64,000 nt of DNA from Epiperipatus broadwayi (GCA_028023455.1 JAQFVV010006541.1:248001-312000); one strand, 5' to 3'; shown: positions 49,111-60,634, numbered from the stretch's first letter. Notes: generated from the sequence alone by a model not told the origin. Numbers and translations: made by a program.

Positions 49111-50589
49111 AATTAATAAATTGATTGTTAAATTAAAAAAAAATAAGTTCTGATAAATTTCATTAAGAAGCTGTATTTCATTTTTTTTTATTGTAGCATA
49201 GGAAGCGATAAGATACTCTTAACATTGCTGTACTTTGGTTCAATTCAGTGAGTTTCTTTTTATCAGCAGTTTATTTGGTAAATTGTCATAATGATAAAAA
49301 AATTGGCATCTTCCTGTCACAGAATGTGCTCCAGCCCTTCTGAAAAGTGTGCATTAATCATCAGGATATGATTGCATACCACTGATAAGAATGAAGTGTA
49401 ACTATTGTATTTATATGTTTTTATTTCATTTTTCTGTTAATAAGTTCATCCAAAATAAAAAATAAACTGCAAATATTGCAATTAATTTGGCCACAATGAT
49501 TTTTTTTTTAAAATAACAATGATAAAAAATAAAATGTAAATATTTTAAATATGATATTTTCTAACAGGCATTTTTTGGGGATTTTGAAACTGTAGATTTA
49601 TCAAAACTATGGTTGCCATCTTGATTTACTGGAAAACTCACAAGTATCACCAATTCATTTATTTGGAGGCTATAACTCTATTTATAATAATTGTTTCATT
49701 TTTGTTACTGTTGGTTGCTGATTTCCATTCTTCTTTATCTTATATGGTATTAAAAATTTATCTAGTTATGCTTAGTATAAATTGGATATGTGTTATTTTT
49801 AACTATACGTAAACAAACAGCTGTGGGATATCAGCTAGCATTATGAGTAATAATGGATATGGACAGAATTAAATATTATGTTTGATTGTGGAGCTGTAAT
49901 TTTTGTTATAATTGGTGCTCATTAATGAATAAACCCATCATAACATCACCCATTGACCATGAACTGAAGAGTTGGTGTTGAGAGTTATATTTGGCCATTA
50001 ATTCACAGTGTATTTCTGATTCCATTACCATATATCTAATTACAGATGATGTGAGAAAAATAATACAGCCTTTTAAAATGATTGTAATAAATGGTGAGAT
50101 AATGCAATAAACAGATCTAAATTTTTATATTTGTTTCAGAAAAAGAAATTTCGAATTTTGAAGAAAATGTTTGTGTGCAAGTTTTATGTAAATATTAGTC
50201 GTTGGTTGAATCACTATCCTCCTACAAAAGTAGACTACAATTAACTAAATGATAAGTTTTATTTTGTCACAAAAATGAAAGCAAAAAAAAAACCATGAAA
50301 ATGATGTAATACCTTTAAAAAACAAATCTGAAAATAATAACATTAGTAAACAATGCTAGAAAAACAATATTTTCAATAACTGTGATCAACATAATTTAGT
50401 AATGATAACAAAGGGCTGTTACAAATACAAAACAAAAAAAAACATGAAATAAATGTTTGAGAACATGAAATTTATGTGTAAACAAATGATTACTGAAGAA
50501 CAAATATTTTCAATAAAAGTTATTAATGCAACATTCTGAAAAATATTAACAAATCCACTTACATATCACACCATTTACAACTTCCTTAA
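49111..50589. other. AT-rich sequence
   Basis: The 67-codon frame at 49609-49812 is a hydrophobic Ile/Leu-rich run with no recognised family. Nothing else seen. Confidence 0.45.
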
Positions 50590-51140
50590 ACACTTTATCA
50601 ATACTGTTCATTTATATCAAAACTAACAGTTTTGACTGTCCTGCAGTCATCATCAGAGCTCTTTTTTGTTAACCTATAAGTGTGTTATGTTTACATTGAG
50701 ATTTTATCTTCTTGTAATAAAAATCTGTTATTATAAAGAGCTGAAAATTTTGTAAAAGTATTCAAATGGAAGCCAATCTCCAATAATGCACTATTTGTTA
50801 AATATTATAAATCTTCATGCACTCGCCTGCTAGTAAAAGTTTAAAAAACTTAAGTGAATCACTTAAGTTTAAAGTGTATTTGTATATATACCAACTCTGC
50901 ATGCTAAAATCAGGACTTGAGTCTATTGTATGCGTGATGTTATAATAAAATATTGAATTGTACAAATATGTTCTAAACTTAAGTGATTCTCTTAAGTTTT
51001 TTAAACTCTTACTGGCAGGCAAGTGCACATAGATTTATAATATTTAAAAAATAGTGCATTATTGGAGGTTGATTTTCATTTGAATAATTTCAAAAAATTT
51101 TCAGTGCTTTATAATAATAGATTTACATTTATAAGTCATA
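50590..51140. mobile_element. Family E fold-back repeat
   Basis: A long inverted repeat. The left arm (about 50715-50880) includes AAAGAGCTGAAAATTTTGTA, CCAATAATGCACTATTT, CACTCGCCTGC, and CTTAAGTGAATCACTTAAG at its inner end. The right arm (about 50970-51130) mirrors it. A decayed hammerhead core lies outside the left arm at 50628-50660. The 76-codon minus-strand frame at 50798-51028 spans the arms and is not a gene. Confidence 0.8.
50628..50660 (-). ncRNA. Decayed hammerhead ribozyme core, family E
   Basis: Minus strand: CTGATGA, stem II TGACTG-CAGGA-CAGTCA (six perfect pairs), then AAAC where GAAAC is expected, again explained by CG to CA decay. A three-pair stem III (ACT/AGT) can follow. 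Stem I is unclear. Confidence 0.45.
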
Positions 51141-51289
51141 TAAGTCTAATCATAGATGAGACATTATTTTTCTCCTGTGATAGGTTAATTAAATGTGAGC
51201 AATTCAATATTTGATTATATCACCAGGCACACAATAGACACAAGGCCTGATTAAACATGGTCAGTGAGAGTTGGTGTATATACAAATAC

Positions 51290-51420
51290 ACTCTAAACTT
51301 AAGTGATTCACTTAAGTGTTGTAAACTTACTGGTGGGCAAGTGAGCAGAGATTTATAATATTTAAAAAATAGTGCATTATTAGAGTTTAACTTCCATTTG
51401 AATAACTTCTTGTAATAAAT
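51290..51420 (+). repeat. Family E, partial second copy
   Basis: AAACTTAAGTGATTCACTTA, GGGCAAGTGAGCAGAGATTT, ATAATATTTAAAAAATAGTG and TTCCATTTGAATAA repeat the right arm of the previous copy in the same orientation, 300 bp downstream. Confidence 0.8.
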
Positions 51421-51986
51421 AAATAAATCTCTTATATAAAATCCCTATTTTGTCTGTTGTCTGAATGATTATTTGTCTACAATGGTGTTTAATTATTTGT
51501 TTTAAAAAATTACAAAAATAATGAATTTTATAGCATCAATAAAAAAACTTAATAAATAACTATATTTAAGTAAACTGTAATTTATATTATGAGAATTTTA
51601 TGCAATGGAAGTAATTTTTATTATGAAGCATATTTTCTGTGAAGAAAGTAATTCTGCCATTAATAGAAAATGCTTTGAAAAATATTGTCCATGTGCTTTT
51701 AACTATTGTATAAAACTGAATAAATGTAATATTTAAATCATGAAGAAAAATGTAATTATAATACATAAATTCATGTTTGAAATGTAATATTTAGTGAGGG
51801 AAACAAATAGATGCTATAGTCCCAGATTTACATCTAGTTTTACTTTAGCATATAAATGAGATTGTATAGTTTGATATCATGTAGTTTACACTAAAGCTGC
51901 CATTAATAGTTGCAAATGGTGGCCTTCAGGCTGGCTATATTTCTCAAATTTATTTTTCTAATATTAATTTTTTTTGCTTAATTTAC
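51421..51986. other. AT-rich sequence
   Basis: Nothing recognised. Confidence 0.5.
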
Positions 51987-52068
51987 ATTAAATCTTTAAC
52001 TGAAACACACAGGCTTACACTATCTCATAACACTGATACCCTTCAACACATATATGTTGAAAAGATAA

Positions 52069-52128
52069 ATAATCACCAATATATGTATTTCATGCTAAAC
52101 TAGCAATCATCAGTTGGTCTAGATTACC
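52069..52128 (-). ncRNA. Hammerhead ribozyme motif, B-II array 1, inverted unit
   Basis: Minus strand: ACCAA, CTGATGA, stem II TGCT-AGTTT-AGCA, T, GAAA, short stem III, A, TTGGT. Inner stem I ACCAA/TTGGT is perfect, and outer TAATC/GATTA pairs beyond a bulge. All core bases are present. Confidence 0.75.
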
Positions 52129-52360
52129 ATCTCTATACATATATAAGTGCTCGGATATATATATATATATATATATATATTAAGATAGTCAATTCTCATA
52201 CTTTAATGGACAGTCTTCAATATCGTCCACACTCCAACTCTTCAACCATCCATCCTATTGAAAATCTAATGATGGAATTCTCAAAGTCCACCATTAAAGT
52301 ATGAGGATTGGCTATCTTAATATATATCTGAGCACTTATATCATATATGTGTAGAGATGG

Positions 52361-52417
52361 TAATCTGGACCAACTGATGATTGCTGGTTTAGCATGAAAT
52401 ATGTATATTGGTGATTA
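52361..52417 (+). ncRNA. Hammerhead ribozyme, most complete family B example
   Basis: TAATC (52361-52365), bulge TGG, ACCAA, CTGATGA (52374-52380), T, stem II TGCT-GGTTT-AGCA, T, GAAA (52396-52399), stem-loop III of eight bases (52399-52406, three A/T pairs), H17 = A52407, predicted cleavage between 52407 and 52408, then TTGGT and GATTA closing stem I. The cleavage triplet is AUA, allowed by the NUH rule. The single T-T contact closing stem II is unpaired. Confidence 0.82.
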
Positions 52418-52830
52418 TTTATCTTTTCAATATGTATGTGTTCAAGTGTATCAGTGTCATGAGATAGTGTGGAGAATGGTGGGTCGTGTGAAAGTCTGTG
52501 CTCATATATCCTATATATTACATATATAGACACAGGTATATATTAAGCCTGTGTTTCAGTTATTACATAATAGAGATGTCTGCCCACCCCTTGTATATGT
52601 ATTAAATTGAGTATGTCCTGTACATGAGAGATCAGAGTGATTTTAGGTCAACATGGGTGTGACAGAAATCTCAGCCTCAGAGTGGTCTTTGAGCATTCCA
52701 TCAGATTTTCAATTGGATAGATGGTTGAAGAGTTGGAGTGTGGAGTAGATTGAAGCCTGTCCATTAAAGTATGAAGATTGGCTATCTTAATATATATCTG
52801 AGCACTTATAGCATATATGTGTAGAGATGG

Positions 52831-52887
52831 TAATCTGGACCAATTCATGATTGCTGGTTTAACATGAAATACGTATATTGGTGATTA
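52831..52887 (+). ncRNA. Family B hammerhead with mutated first box
   Basis: Reads TTCATGA in place of CTGATGA, with GAAA, an improved stem III (ATACGTAT) and stem I otherwise intact. Predicted inactive. Confidence 0.6.
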
Positions 52888-52998
52888 TTTATCTTTTCAA
52901 CATATATGTGTTCAAGTGTATCAGTGTTATGAGATAGTGTGGAGAGTGGTGATCGTGTGAAAGTTTGTGCTCATATACCCTATATATTAAATCTTTAA

Positions 52999-53994
52999 AA
53001 AAATGATTAAAGCAATCAATTAAAAAGACAGATGTACATAGGCTGGATACATCCAGTAATTAAATAAATTGTAATAGTATTTTAGTGGAATAAATTAGTT
53101 GTAATTTCATGTTATGTCAAATTGAAATTTACTCTAGTAAAAATACTTTCCTATTGTTTTGTATTGTTTTAGTAGTTAAAAGTTGGTTTTTAATCTTTTG
53201 CAAAACCTTTTCATTATTTGAATGTATGTGTGTTTACATAAATTTATTTTAAATATATAGATATAACGGAAAATTTTATTTCATTAGTACATTTCTTTTT
53301 ATCTGTGCAATTAATAGTTAAAATTTCAGGTGCCTTTGTTTTTTGAATTTATATGTTTTTAAAAAAAGAGACATAATGAAAAATAATTTTTATTTCATTT
53401 AAAAAAAAAAAAAAGCTTATTTCTTCTTAGAGGAATACCTGAATGATTAAATGGTAAATTAGTTCCGGCCAGCATTGCTAATTTGATTTCTAATATAATG
53501 TTTTAGTTCATACACATAACTGGAAATGTATATTTTCCAATGATTGTTTGTTTCATAAAGAATATTTCTAGGTTTGTTTTCTAATTAAATTATATTATTT
53601 TCATATTTTCAAACATATTATTTTTAGGATTTTTGCCTCCCTCTCCCTCTCTTTCATTAAAACTAATTGTGTCATGCTGGCTAATAAAATTTCTCACATG
53701 GAATGTTTGTGATCATATTTAATAAAAATATTTGTTTTTCAATTATTGTTTGTTCACTAAAGTCACTTTTTTTTTCAAGAAATTTATATTGTTTTTGATG
53801 AAAAATATTAAACTTATCAATTAATTTATTCTCATCTACTTTGATACGTAGATGATTGCTTCTTAAAAAAGCAGTATAGACATGTAATTAGCGTCAGATG
53901 TTAAATATTATATTAGATCGTATATTATATATTTTATTGACTGTAAATTTTATATTGTAGATAACATTGATACTTTTCTCAAGAATGAAATATG
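52999..53994. other. AT-rich sequence
   Basis: No gene or shared repeat recognised. Confidence 0.5.
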
Positions 53995-54003
53995 TCAAAT
54001 GAG

Positions 54004-54256
54004 AAATTAAACCACTAAACATCACATGATCACCATATTTTATGCTAGCACATAACTGTTGCATTAGATCCTAAGATCTAGGTGCAGTGCTCTCAGATCC
54101 AAGGCTCCTCACTGATGAAGGCCACAAGCCAGAAACTAGTCTGGGGATATTGGATGAGTAGGAATTAGATGGTGATTTTATGCACAAGCTTTCTGGCATC
54201 CATTGATTACTCTGGTTGGCATAGGATGGCTCTGCTCTATGGAGAGTTTTGCCTGT
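54004..54256. mobile_element. Family A element, one-armed copy A9
   Basis: Flanked by a 9-bp direct repeat TCAAATGAG at 53995-54003 and 54257-54265. It starts with the extended tail (AAACCACTAAACATCACATG inverted relative to copy A4), passes through CTAGCACATAACTGTT, and carries one arm with a complete ribozyme. It ends at GAGAGTTTTGCCTGT. The 72-codon minus-strand frame at 54178-54396 reads through the repeat end. Confidence 0.88.
54097..54155 (+). ncRNA. Hammerhead ribozyme motif in copy A9
   Basis: CTGATGA (54112-54118), stem II GGC-CACAA-GCC, GAAAC, TA, GTC with predicted cleavage after 54141. Stem I is complete: TCCTCA/TGGGGA with one G-U and ATCCAA/TTGGAT. An A-A contact closes stem II. 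Confidence 0.83.
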
Positions 54257-54265
54257 TCAAATGAG

Positions 54266-55170
54266 GCATCACATTTTTTAGCTATCAATATCTGCATTAG
54301 ATTGTATTTCAAGCATGAGTAATTACTACACACTAATTGATAGCATTTTGGAATAAAGGAAATGATGAGGAACTCTTTGATATACCATTCTTGCAAAAAA
54401 TTTTGATAACATCAAGTTGGTCTTTTATTAGCTTTTGATATAATTTAAAATTTCTAAACTTATTTTATATTCGGTTTTTGAAGAAAAATAATAATAACAT
54501 TACTTTGAGATTTTTAATGGATGTAGACCAATTTCAGTAGTCTTCTATCCCATAACCCTCATTCAAATTCCAATAAAACTATCATTTGAGCCTCAAAGGT
54601 CAATATTTATAATTGATCAAATGATTTGTTGCACATTGAAAGCAATAAAACTGAAGTCCGTTAAACCATAAAGAACATAACATTCAAATAAAAGATTTAA
54701 ATGACTTTTAACCAGCTTTGTATTTATGGAAGACATTAACTTAGTTTTACTCAAATATTAACTCCTCATGGAACTTACAGTGTCAGTGAGGCTTGTAAAA
54801 GCAATTACTTTTATTTCATTAGTCCAGATCTACCTATTGTATGTCTGAGTAATTAGTCGATAGCAGGTGTTAGTATATTTCCTTTATACTATCAAATTAA
54901 TTAATAAAAACTCAAAAACATTCTCATGTTTTAAACATGGACAATGTAATTATATAAGAGTGACATGAGGCTAGTATATGTCAAGGCATTTCCACTTTCA
55001 CAAGATTGCACCTATTTTATATTAAATTTATGCAGTGTGATTTTAAAAAGTTGTGTATCAGAAAAGGGTAAATTATAATTTTTAATCTGTGCACCCATCT
55101 TTCAGATTATCTGATTAATAAATAGATATCAAATGATTTCTGAATAAGTCAAGTCTAGAACTCCAATCTT
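54266..55170. other. Probable decayed 5' part of the following LINE, mostly unrecognisable
   Basis: No continuous frame. A stretch just before 55261 reads toward IEAHLWPIMFSDHYAL, so some of this sequence may be LINE endonuclease, but I cannot place its start. Confidence 0.35.
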
Positions 55171-58090
55171 TTAGAACATGGAGATGTATTCTATTGGTTT
55201 CAGTCTTTAATTCTCTATGCAAAATTATCATCACAAATAGAAGCTCATCTGTGGCCCATTATGTTCTCTGATCATTATGCTCTGGAGATTAAAATAATCC
55301 CAAGAAACATCTTACAACCTATAATTGAGATGCCAAGAACTATTTGCATGCTTACAAAGTTTAATTCCATTATTAAACTGATCTCTGAAGCTTATTTCAA
55401 TTTTCATAGAACAAACATTTTAACACTCCCTGCAGTAGATGCATGGAAGACTTTTACTGAGACACTAACAAAGTTAATAAATTCTTGTACTGCTATATCT
55501 AAAGGTCCAGTTATTCTTCTCAATGATCTGGACACCATAGCATGTGATCTCAAAAATATTTCATATGAAGCACAAAATATTCCTAACATTTTAAATTTAA
55601 AATCAAAATACAAGGCTAATCAAAAGGCCATTGCTGAGTACTTATCAATTAAAAGGGCCAGACAATATCTTCATCACCAACATTGCTGGACTAGGGGGTA
55701 CCTGAGATGGGCCCTTGGCTCTAGCAGATCAAAGGCACCTAGCTCCATTGAGATACAAGGAAACTGCTATACAGGTTCTTCCATGCTTCTCAGAATTTGG
55801 GATTATTATGCAAAAAAATTCCAACTACTTGGCATTTTATTTGTCAGGAAATGTTTTGTTTATGAACATTCTGATCAACACAAAATTACTGAAGCAAGAA
55901 TCCTTTCAAAGATTTCATCATTCCCAGACAGAACTCACCCTGGATTACATGGAATACCAAAATTTTTATTACTTCATTTATGCACCTTTTCAATCCCCAT
56001 TATTAAAAAAATGGTAGACTTCTTGGCTAGTGGCTGCTGAGAAATTAATGGGCTTTGCCCAATAGGCATGGTCCCACTTGTTAAAAAACCTAATCTTCGG
56101 ACTATCTCTATGGTGCCATTGCTTATTAAAACCATTGAAGGCCTTATTAGAGAGGATATACAAACAAACATTATTGGAAAATTATCAACCTATCAGTTTG
56201 CAAAGAAAGGGAGCTCTACTGCTGATGCTGTCAGTCGATTTCAACTCCTAGTCAATCATGTTCGCAGGAAAAGGATGACACGGCCAGTTGCAGTTCAACT
56301 TGACTTTGCCAGAGCTTTTGATTGTGTCAGGATTGATGTGCTACTTGGTGTACTTGAGCAACTCCAAGTGCCTCTGGCATATCTTCAGATGATTGAGAAC
56401 CTTCTTCTTAACAGAGAAGTGTTTCTCTCACTTGATGGAAGAGTTGCTCCTGGCTTTCGGCCTTGTGTTTCCGTCCCTCAGGGATCGCCACTAAGTGCAC
56501 TACTCTTCACAGTCTATGTGAACCCATTCCTGTTGAGCATTCAGTCTTTCCTTCCAGGGATTTATATTCCTTTATTGAGAGAGAACATACGCCATATTTC
56601 CTATATGGATGATGTGGTTGTGTTTCTTTCATCTCAGGATGAGTTCTCTAGATTTGAGGAACTCCTAGACCAGTTTGCATGTGAATTTGGCCTGGCAATT
56701 AATGGATCAAAGTCAGCAATGTGGTCCATCCTGACAGGGAAGCAAATATCTGGTAGACTAAAAGCTCCCCCACAGAAATTTCTTGGTTTTATTATTGCTT
56801 CTTCTCCAGTAGCAATGAGAAAAGAACTTTTCAATTTTAAAGATTGAAAAGACTGTTATTTCACTGTCTAAAATTTATCTTTCTCTGTTTGGAAAGGTTG
56901 CACTCCTTAATTCTGTGATTTTACTGAAAATTATTTATTATCTAGCTGGTTTTTCACCAACAATTTGCTTCATCCACATGGTTAAATCTCTATGCAGAAA
57001 GCTGTGCTGGGGAGGGAAGATACCAGCAATAAGTCTTAATATCTTGTAAAAACCAGGATCTCTTAATGGTTTAGGACTGCACTCGATTAAAATTTTTCTG
57101 ATACAGAGGACTTACAATGTCCTTGTTAAAATTTTGAGAGACAATGCAAATATAGAAAGTCCCATACCTTTTGAAAAAATAATCCCCACTGATTGCCCAC
57201 CCCCTCATACAAGAAATATCTGGATGCAACAACAATTAACTATTGTCTTTAACAGAATCAAAAGCTCTAGCTCCATGTTTGATGAAAAAATATCATACTG
57301 GAGTTCTTATCAATTAGTTCACTCTGGTAAATCTAGGACAGAGAATCTTCTCCCAGTTGCAATCCCTCGTCTCGTAAGGCTAACTAAGTTCCTGAAATTG
57401 GAGCCAAAGTTTGTTGATTTTTTGGTTAAGGTCAATCTTGGAGCCTTACCTACTGGGATGTTTCTTTGTAATCAGAGGGGACACAACATTGATACAATAT
57501 GTTCTCTTTGTAGAAGATTTGATGAGTCCATTGAACACATACTCTATCAATGTGAATGGTGGACTCGGTTACATAATATTGCCCTACAGAGAATTACAGG
57601 ATACAATTCTTCAAATGTCTACCTTAATGATGCATTCAAAAATGGAAATTTTGGCTCCATCCGCCTGACCACTTTTATAAATTTTATTATATGGAAGATT
57701 AGATGTAAGGTATTATTTGATAGTGTGTTGGCTGGTCCTATTGAAGACATGTTCTTAAAGTTATTATATAAAGCTAAAGAAAGTGATCTAAGAACATGCC
57801 TGCCTAGCCTTGCTGAGCAAACATAAAGTCAATTACATATTTAGCAATAGCCATGTATATTATTTATTCATGACACTCAAACTTTACACGCCATGGGATT
57901 TATATGCCAAATTAGATCACCTCTGATAAGTAACGTAACTTAAAAATTTTACTTTTAATCTTGTAATCTTCATCTAATTTAATAACTAGTTAGTCTTTAA
58001 TGTGTCAGTTATGATCGTAAACATGAACTCTATATTACAATGTATATTTTACTTTTTATGCAAATAAAGATTATTTGAAAAAAAAAAAAT
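55171..58090 (+). mobile_element. Non-LTR retrotransposon with poly(A) tail, 5'-damaged
   Basis: Contains the end of an endonuclease domain, a full reverse transcriptase, a C-terminal Cys/His motif, a 3' untranslated region of about 250 bp, AATAAA at 58063-58068 and a poly(A) run at about 58078-58089. It has fewer lesions than the RTE copies, so it is a younger insertion. The 5' end and target duplication were not found. Clade: L1/Tx1-like is my best guess from the C-terminal zinc motif and the SDHYAL endonuclease end, while the PQGSPLSALLF motif B also fits Jockey or CR1 relatives. Confidence 0.85.
55261..57826 (+). pseudogene. LINE endonuclease/reverse transcriptase ORF, three lesions
   Basis: The protein would nick DNA and reverse-transcribe the element's RNA at the target. 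It begins at MFSDHYALEI, the end of the endonuclease domain, then a linker of about 250 residues. After an in-frame TGA (56038-56040, likely from CGA) the same frame continues with RT: NLRTISMVPLLIKTIEG, motif A QLDFARAFD, motif B VPQGSPLSALLF, motif C YMDD (YADD or FADD is usual), motif D FGLAINGSKSAM and motif E QKFLGFII. A frameshift near 56836-56840 moves the reading to another frame (EKTVISLSKIYLSLFGKVAL). That frame has one TAA at 57047-57049 and continues to 57826 with the C-terminal CSLC-x11-H-x4-C zinc-binding motif (57500-57555). Frames called on the opposite strand and in frame 2 are shadows. Confidence 0.88.
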
Positions 58091-58404
58091 TATGTTGTAC
58101 AATTGCAGTTTTATATTTATGAATTTATAATTTAATATGCATTTTTGTTATTAGATGCCAGGTATAATTATAAGATAGAAACAACTCTAAAATGCAAATT
58201 CTAATTGACCAGTTTGGTGGAATTTTTTTATATTGGAGTACAAACATTAATCATATGATTTATGCCTTAATATAATTATATTTAATTCTTCCACTGTCTA
58301 TTTTTAAGTAGCTTTTATAAAGGATAAATTGATGAACATTCATGCTTGTTATTTTCAGTGAATAAACTTATATTCATCATAAATAATTTGTATATTTCAA
58401 GATT
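58091..58404. other. AT-rich sequence
   Basis: Nothing recognised. Confidence 0.5.
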
Positions 58405-58500
58405 TGTAGAAGTCACTACTGTCACATTTTAGGTGCATAGTCTTAAGGTTATAGCTTAATATATATTATTTACATAATGAGTATGCACTTTACAAATTAT
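58405..58500. repeat. Family D repeat, single arm
   Basis: AGATTTGTAGAAGTCACTAC, TGTCACATTTTAGGTGCAT and TCTTAAGGTTATAGCTTAAT follow the order of the right arm and flank at 16226-16320. Confidence 0.65.
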
Positions 58501-58832
58501 TAAAAATTTAAATAAACATAAAAGGGTAACAAACTGAAATGATAACCAGAGCAAAGGATTTTGTTTTAAGACTGCAGCAAAATAAATATTTCTTGCATGA
58601 ATAAAATTTAACAAACAATCAAGCCTAAATTAATACTGCAGTGAAATAATTAATTAAAATAATTTTTAAAATTTAAAAAGTCAATTTATAATTGAAAAAA
58701 AAAAAGCATTTATAATTCTGAAAATATCTATTTCAGTTAGAACTTTCTGTTTTGCTTTAAAACTTAATGCTTGACTTATTTCCTAACAAAAAGTTAAATA
58801 TAGTCCTTTTCGAAATGTTTTACACATTAATC
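58501..58832. other. AT-rich sequence
   Basis: Nothing recognised. Confidence 0.5.
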
Positions 58833-58990
58833 AAAAACAAATAATAATAACTGAAACACAGGCTTATTATATACCTGTATCTATATATGTAATATATAGG
58901 ATATATGAGCACAGACATTCACATGACCCCCACTCTCCACTCTATCACATAACACTGATACACTTAAACACATATATGCTGAAAAGATAA

Positions 58991-59049
58991 ATAATCACCA
59001 ATATACGTATTTCATGCTATACCAGCAATCATCAATTGGTCCAGATTAT
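58991..59049 (-). ncRNA. Family B hammerhead, first base of core changed
   Basis: Reads TTGATGA in place of CTGATGA. Stem II, GAAA, stem III (ATACGTAT) and both stem I helices are intact. Predicted inactive or weak. Confidence 0.62.
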
Positions 59050-59465
59050 CATCTCCCATACATATATACTATAAGTGCTCAGACATATATTAAGATAGAC
59101 AATCCTCAGACTTTAATGGACAGATTTCAATCTATTCCACACTCCAACTCTTCAATCTTCCATCCAATTGAAACTCTGATGATGGAATGCTCAAACGCCA
59201 CCCTGAGGCTGAGATTCTTGTCACACTCATGTTGACCTAAGGTCGATCTGAAACCCCACATGTACAGAACATAATCCATTTAATACATATGCAAAGATGG
59301 GCAGACATCTCTACAATGTAATAACTGAAACACAGGCTTATTATATACCTGTGTCTATATATATGTAATATATAGGGTATATGAGCACAGACTTTCACAT
59401 GACCCACCACTCTATCTAATAACACTAATACACTTAAACATATACTGTATATGTTGAAAAGATAA

Positions 59466-59524
59466 ATAATCACCAATATCCATATTTCATGCTAAACTAG
59501 CAATCATCAGTTGGTCCAGATTAT
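59466..59524 (-). ncRNA. Hammerhead ribozyme motif, B-II array 2
   Basis: CTGATGA, stem II TGCT-AGTTT-AGCA, GAAA, stem III ATATGGAT with one weak pair, A, TTGGT. Inner stem I ACCAA/TTGGT and outer ATAATC/GATTAT are perfect. Confidence 0.76.
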
Positions 59525-59743
59525 CATCTCCACACATATATACTATAAGTGCTCAGATATATATTAAGATAGCTAATCCTCATATTTTAATGGTGGTCTT
59601 TGAGCATTCCATCATCAGATTTTCAATTGGATAGATGGTTGAAGAGTTGGAGTGTGGAGTAGATTGAAGCCTGTCCATTAAAGTATGAGGATTGGCTATC
59701 TTAATATATATCTGAGCACTTATAACATATATGTGTAGAGATG

Positions 59744-59802
59744 ATAATCTGGACCAACTGATGATTGCTGGTTTAGCATTAAATATGTATATTGGTGATT
59801 AT
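59744..59802 (+). ncRNA. Family B hammerhead with mutated second box
   Basis: CTGATGA is intact but GAAA reads TAAA, removing the catalytic G12. Stem I is fully kept. Predicted inactive. Confidence 0.62.
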
Positions 59803-59912
59803 TTATCTTTTCAACATATATGTGTTCAAGTGTAACAGTGTTATGAGATAGAGTGAAGAGTGGTGGGTCGTTTGAAAGTCTGTGCTCATATACCCTATAT
59901 AAAAACAAATAA

Positions 59913-60413
59913 GTTATTTGAGAAAAATAAAATAAACAAATTATAGTTTAAACTGATGATTTTTAACTTTTAGATTTTAAACAATAGCTAGATTACCAAG
60001 CATAGTAATTACATTTTGTCTAATGAGAAACCTCCTTTATTTGAAATCTGTTTTCTATTTGCTTCATATCTCAATAACTTAACGTTATCTTTGAATACTA
60101 CAGATTTATATTTATATATTTTGAAATTATTATCAATGAAAATAGATTTTGGTTTATGAATTTGCCATTAAGAGTATGAAAAACGTTAACTGAATATTAC
60201 AGAATAATAAAACAATATTTTATAAAAGAAAGGAGTTAATAAATCTTTATAATATAATTAACATTTAAACCAATATCATATGACACTAGCTTATGTAATG
60301 CTTTTCAGGAGTGAATTCTATTTTTATTATCATTTGACATCTAAAAAATATTCAAGCTTACAATAAGTAGTGGGTATAGAATAAAAATATATTAGTTGAC
60401 ATTAATTAGATAA
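59913..60413. other. AT-rich sequence
   Basis: Nothing recognised. Confidence 0.5.
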
Positions 60414-60575
60414 TTATAAGGAATACTAAACATCACATGATCATTAACTCATACTAGCACATAATTGTTATTAAACAAGGCAAAACTCTCCATACAGTAG
60501 TCCACCCTGTGCCAACCAGAGTAATCAATGGATGCCAGAAGGCTTGTGCATAAAATCCCTATCTAGTACCTACTC

Positions 60576-60634
60576 ATCCAATATCCCCAGACTAGTTTCT
60601 GGCTTGTGGCCTTCGTCAGTGAGGAGCCTTGGAT
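60576..60634 (-). ncRNA. Hammerhead ribozyme motif, left arm of A10
   Basis: Minus strand: ATCCAA, GGC, TCCTCA, CTGACGA, A, GGC-CACAA-GCC, A, GAAAC, TA, GTC, TGGGGA, TA, TTGGAT. Core complete, with C at the free position 7. Confidence 0.83.

Larger units (their letters stand above)
52000..52985. mobile_element. Family B-II array, copy 1 (one inverted and two tandem units)
   Basis: Flanked by a perfect 13-bp direct repeat ATTAAATCTTTAA at 51987-51999 and 52986-52998. A minus-oriented unit (about 52000-52290) is followed by two plus-oriented units whose ribozymes start at 52361 and 52831, 470 bp apart. Repeated blocks include CTGAAACACAGGCTTA-type ends, TCAAGTGTATCAGTGT, ACCAACTGATGATTGCTGG, TATCTTAATATATATCTGAG and TTAAAGTATGAGGATTGGC. 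The minus-strand frames at 52336-52533 and 52648-52848 are this repeat. Confidence 0.93.
58845..59900. mobile_element. Family B-II array, copy 2 (two tandem and one inverted unit)
   Basis: Flanked by a perfect 12-bp direct repeat AAAAACAAATAA at 58833-58844 and 59901-59912. Two minus-oriented units (ribozymes at 58991 and 59466, 475 bp apart) are followed by an inverted plus-oriented unit (59744). The arrangement is the mirror image of the array at 52 kb. Frames at 59014-59235, 59237-59476 and 59720-59908 are repeat read-through. Confidence 0.93.

Noticed and set aside
59150-59240. A second hammerhead in family B around CTGATGATGGAATGCTC.
   Set aside because: The CTGATGA box is there, but no GAAA box follows the possible stem, and stem I cannot be drawn.
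52336-59908. Short minus- and plus-strand frames sharing NQQSSVGPDYHLYTY and similar peptides.
   Set aside because: They recur because they are read-through of the non-coding family B repeat; the shared peptide is the ribozyme stem region.
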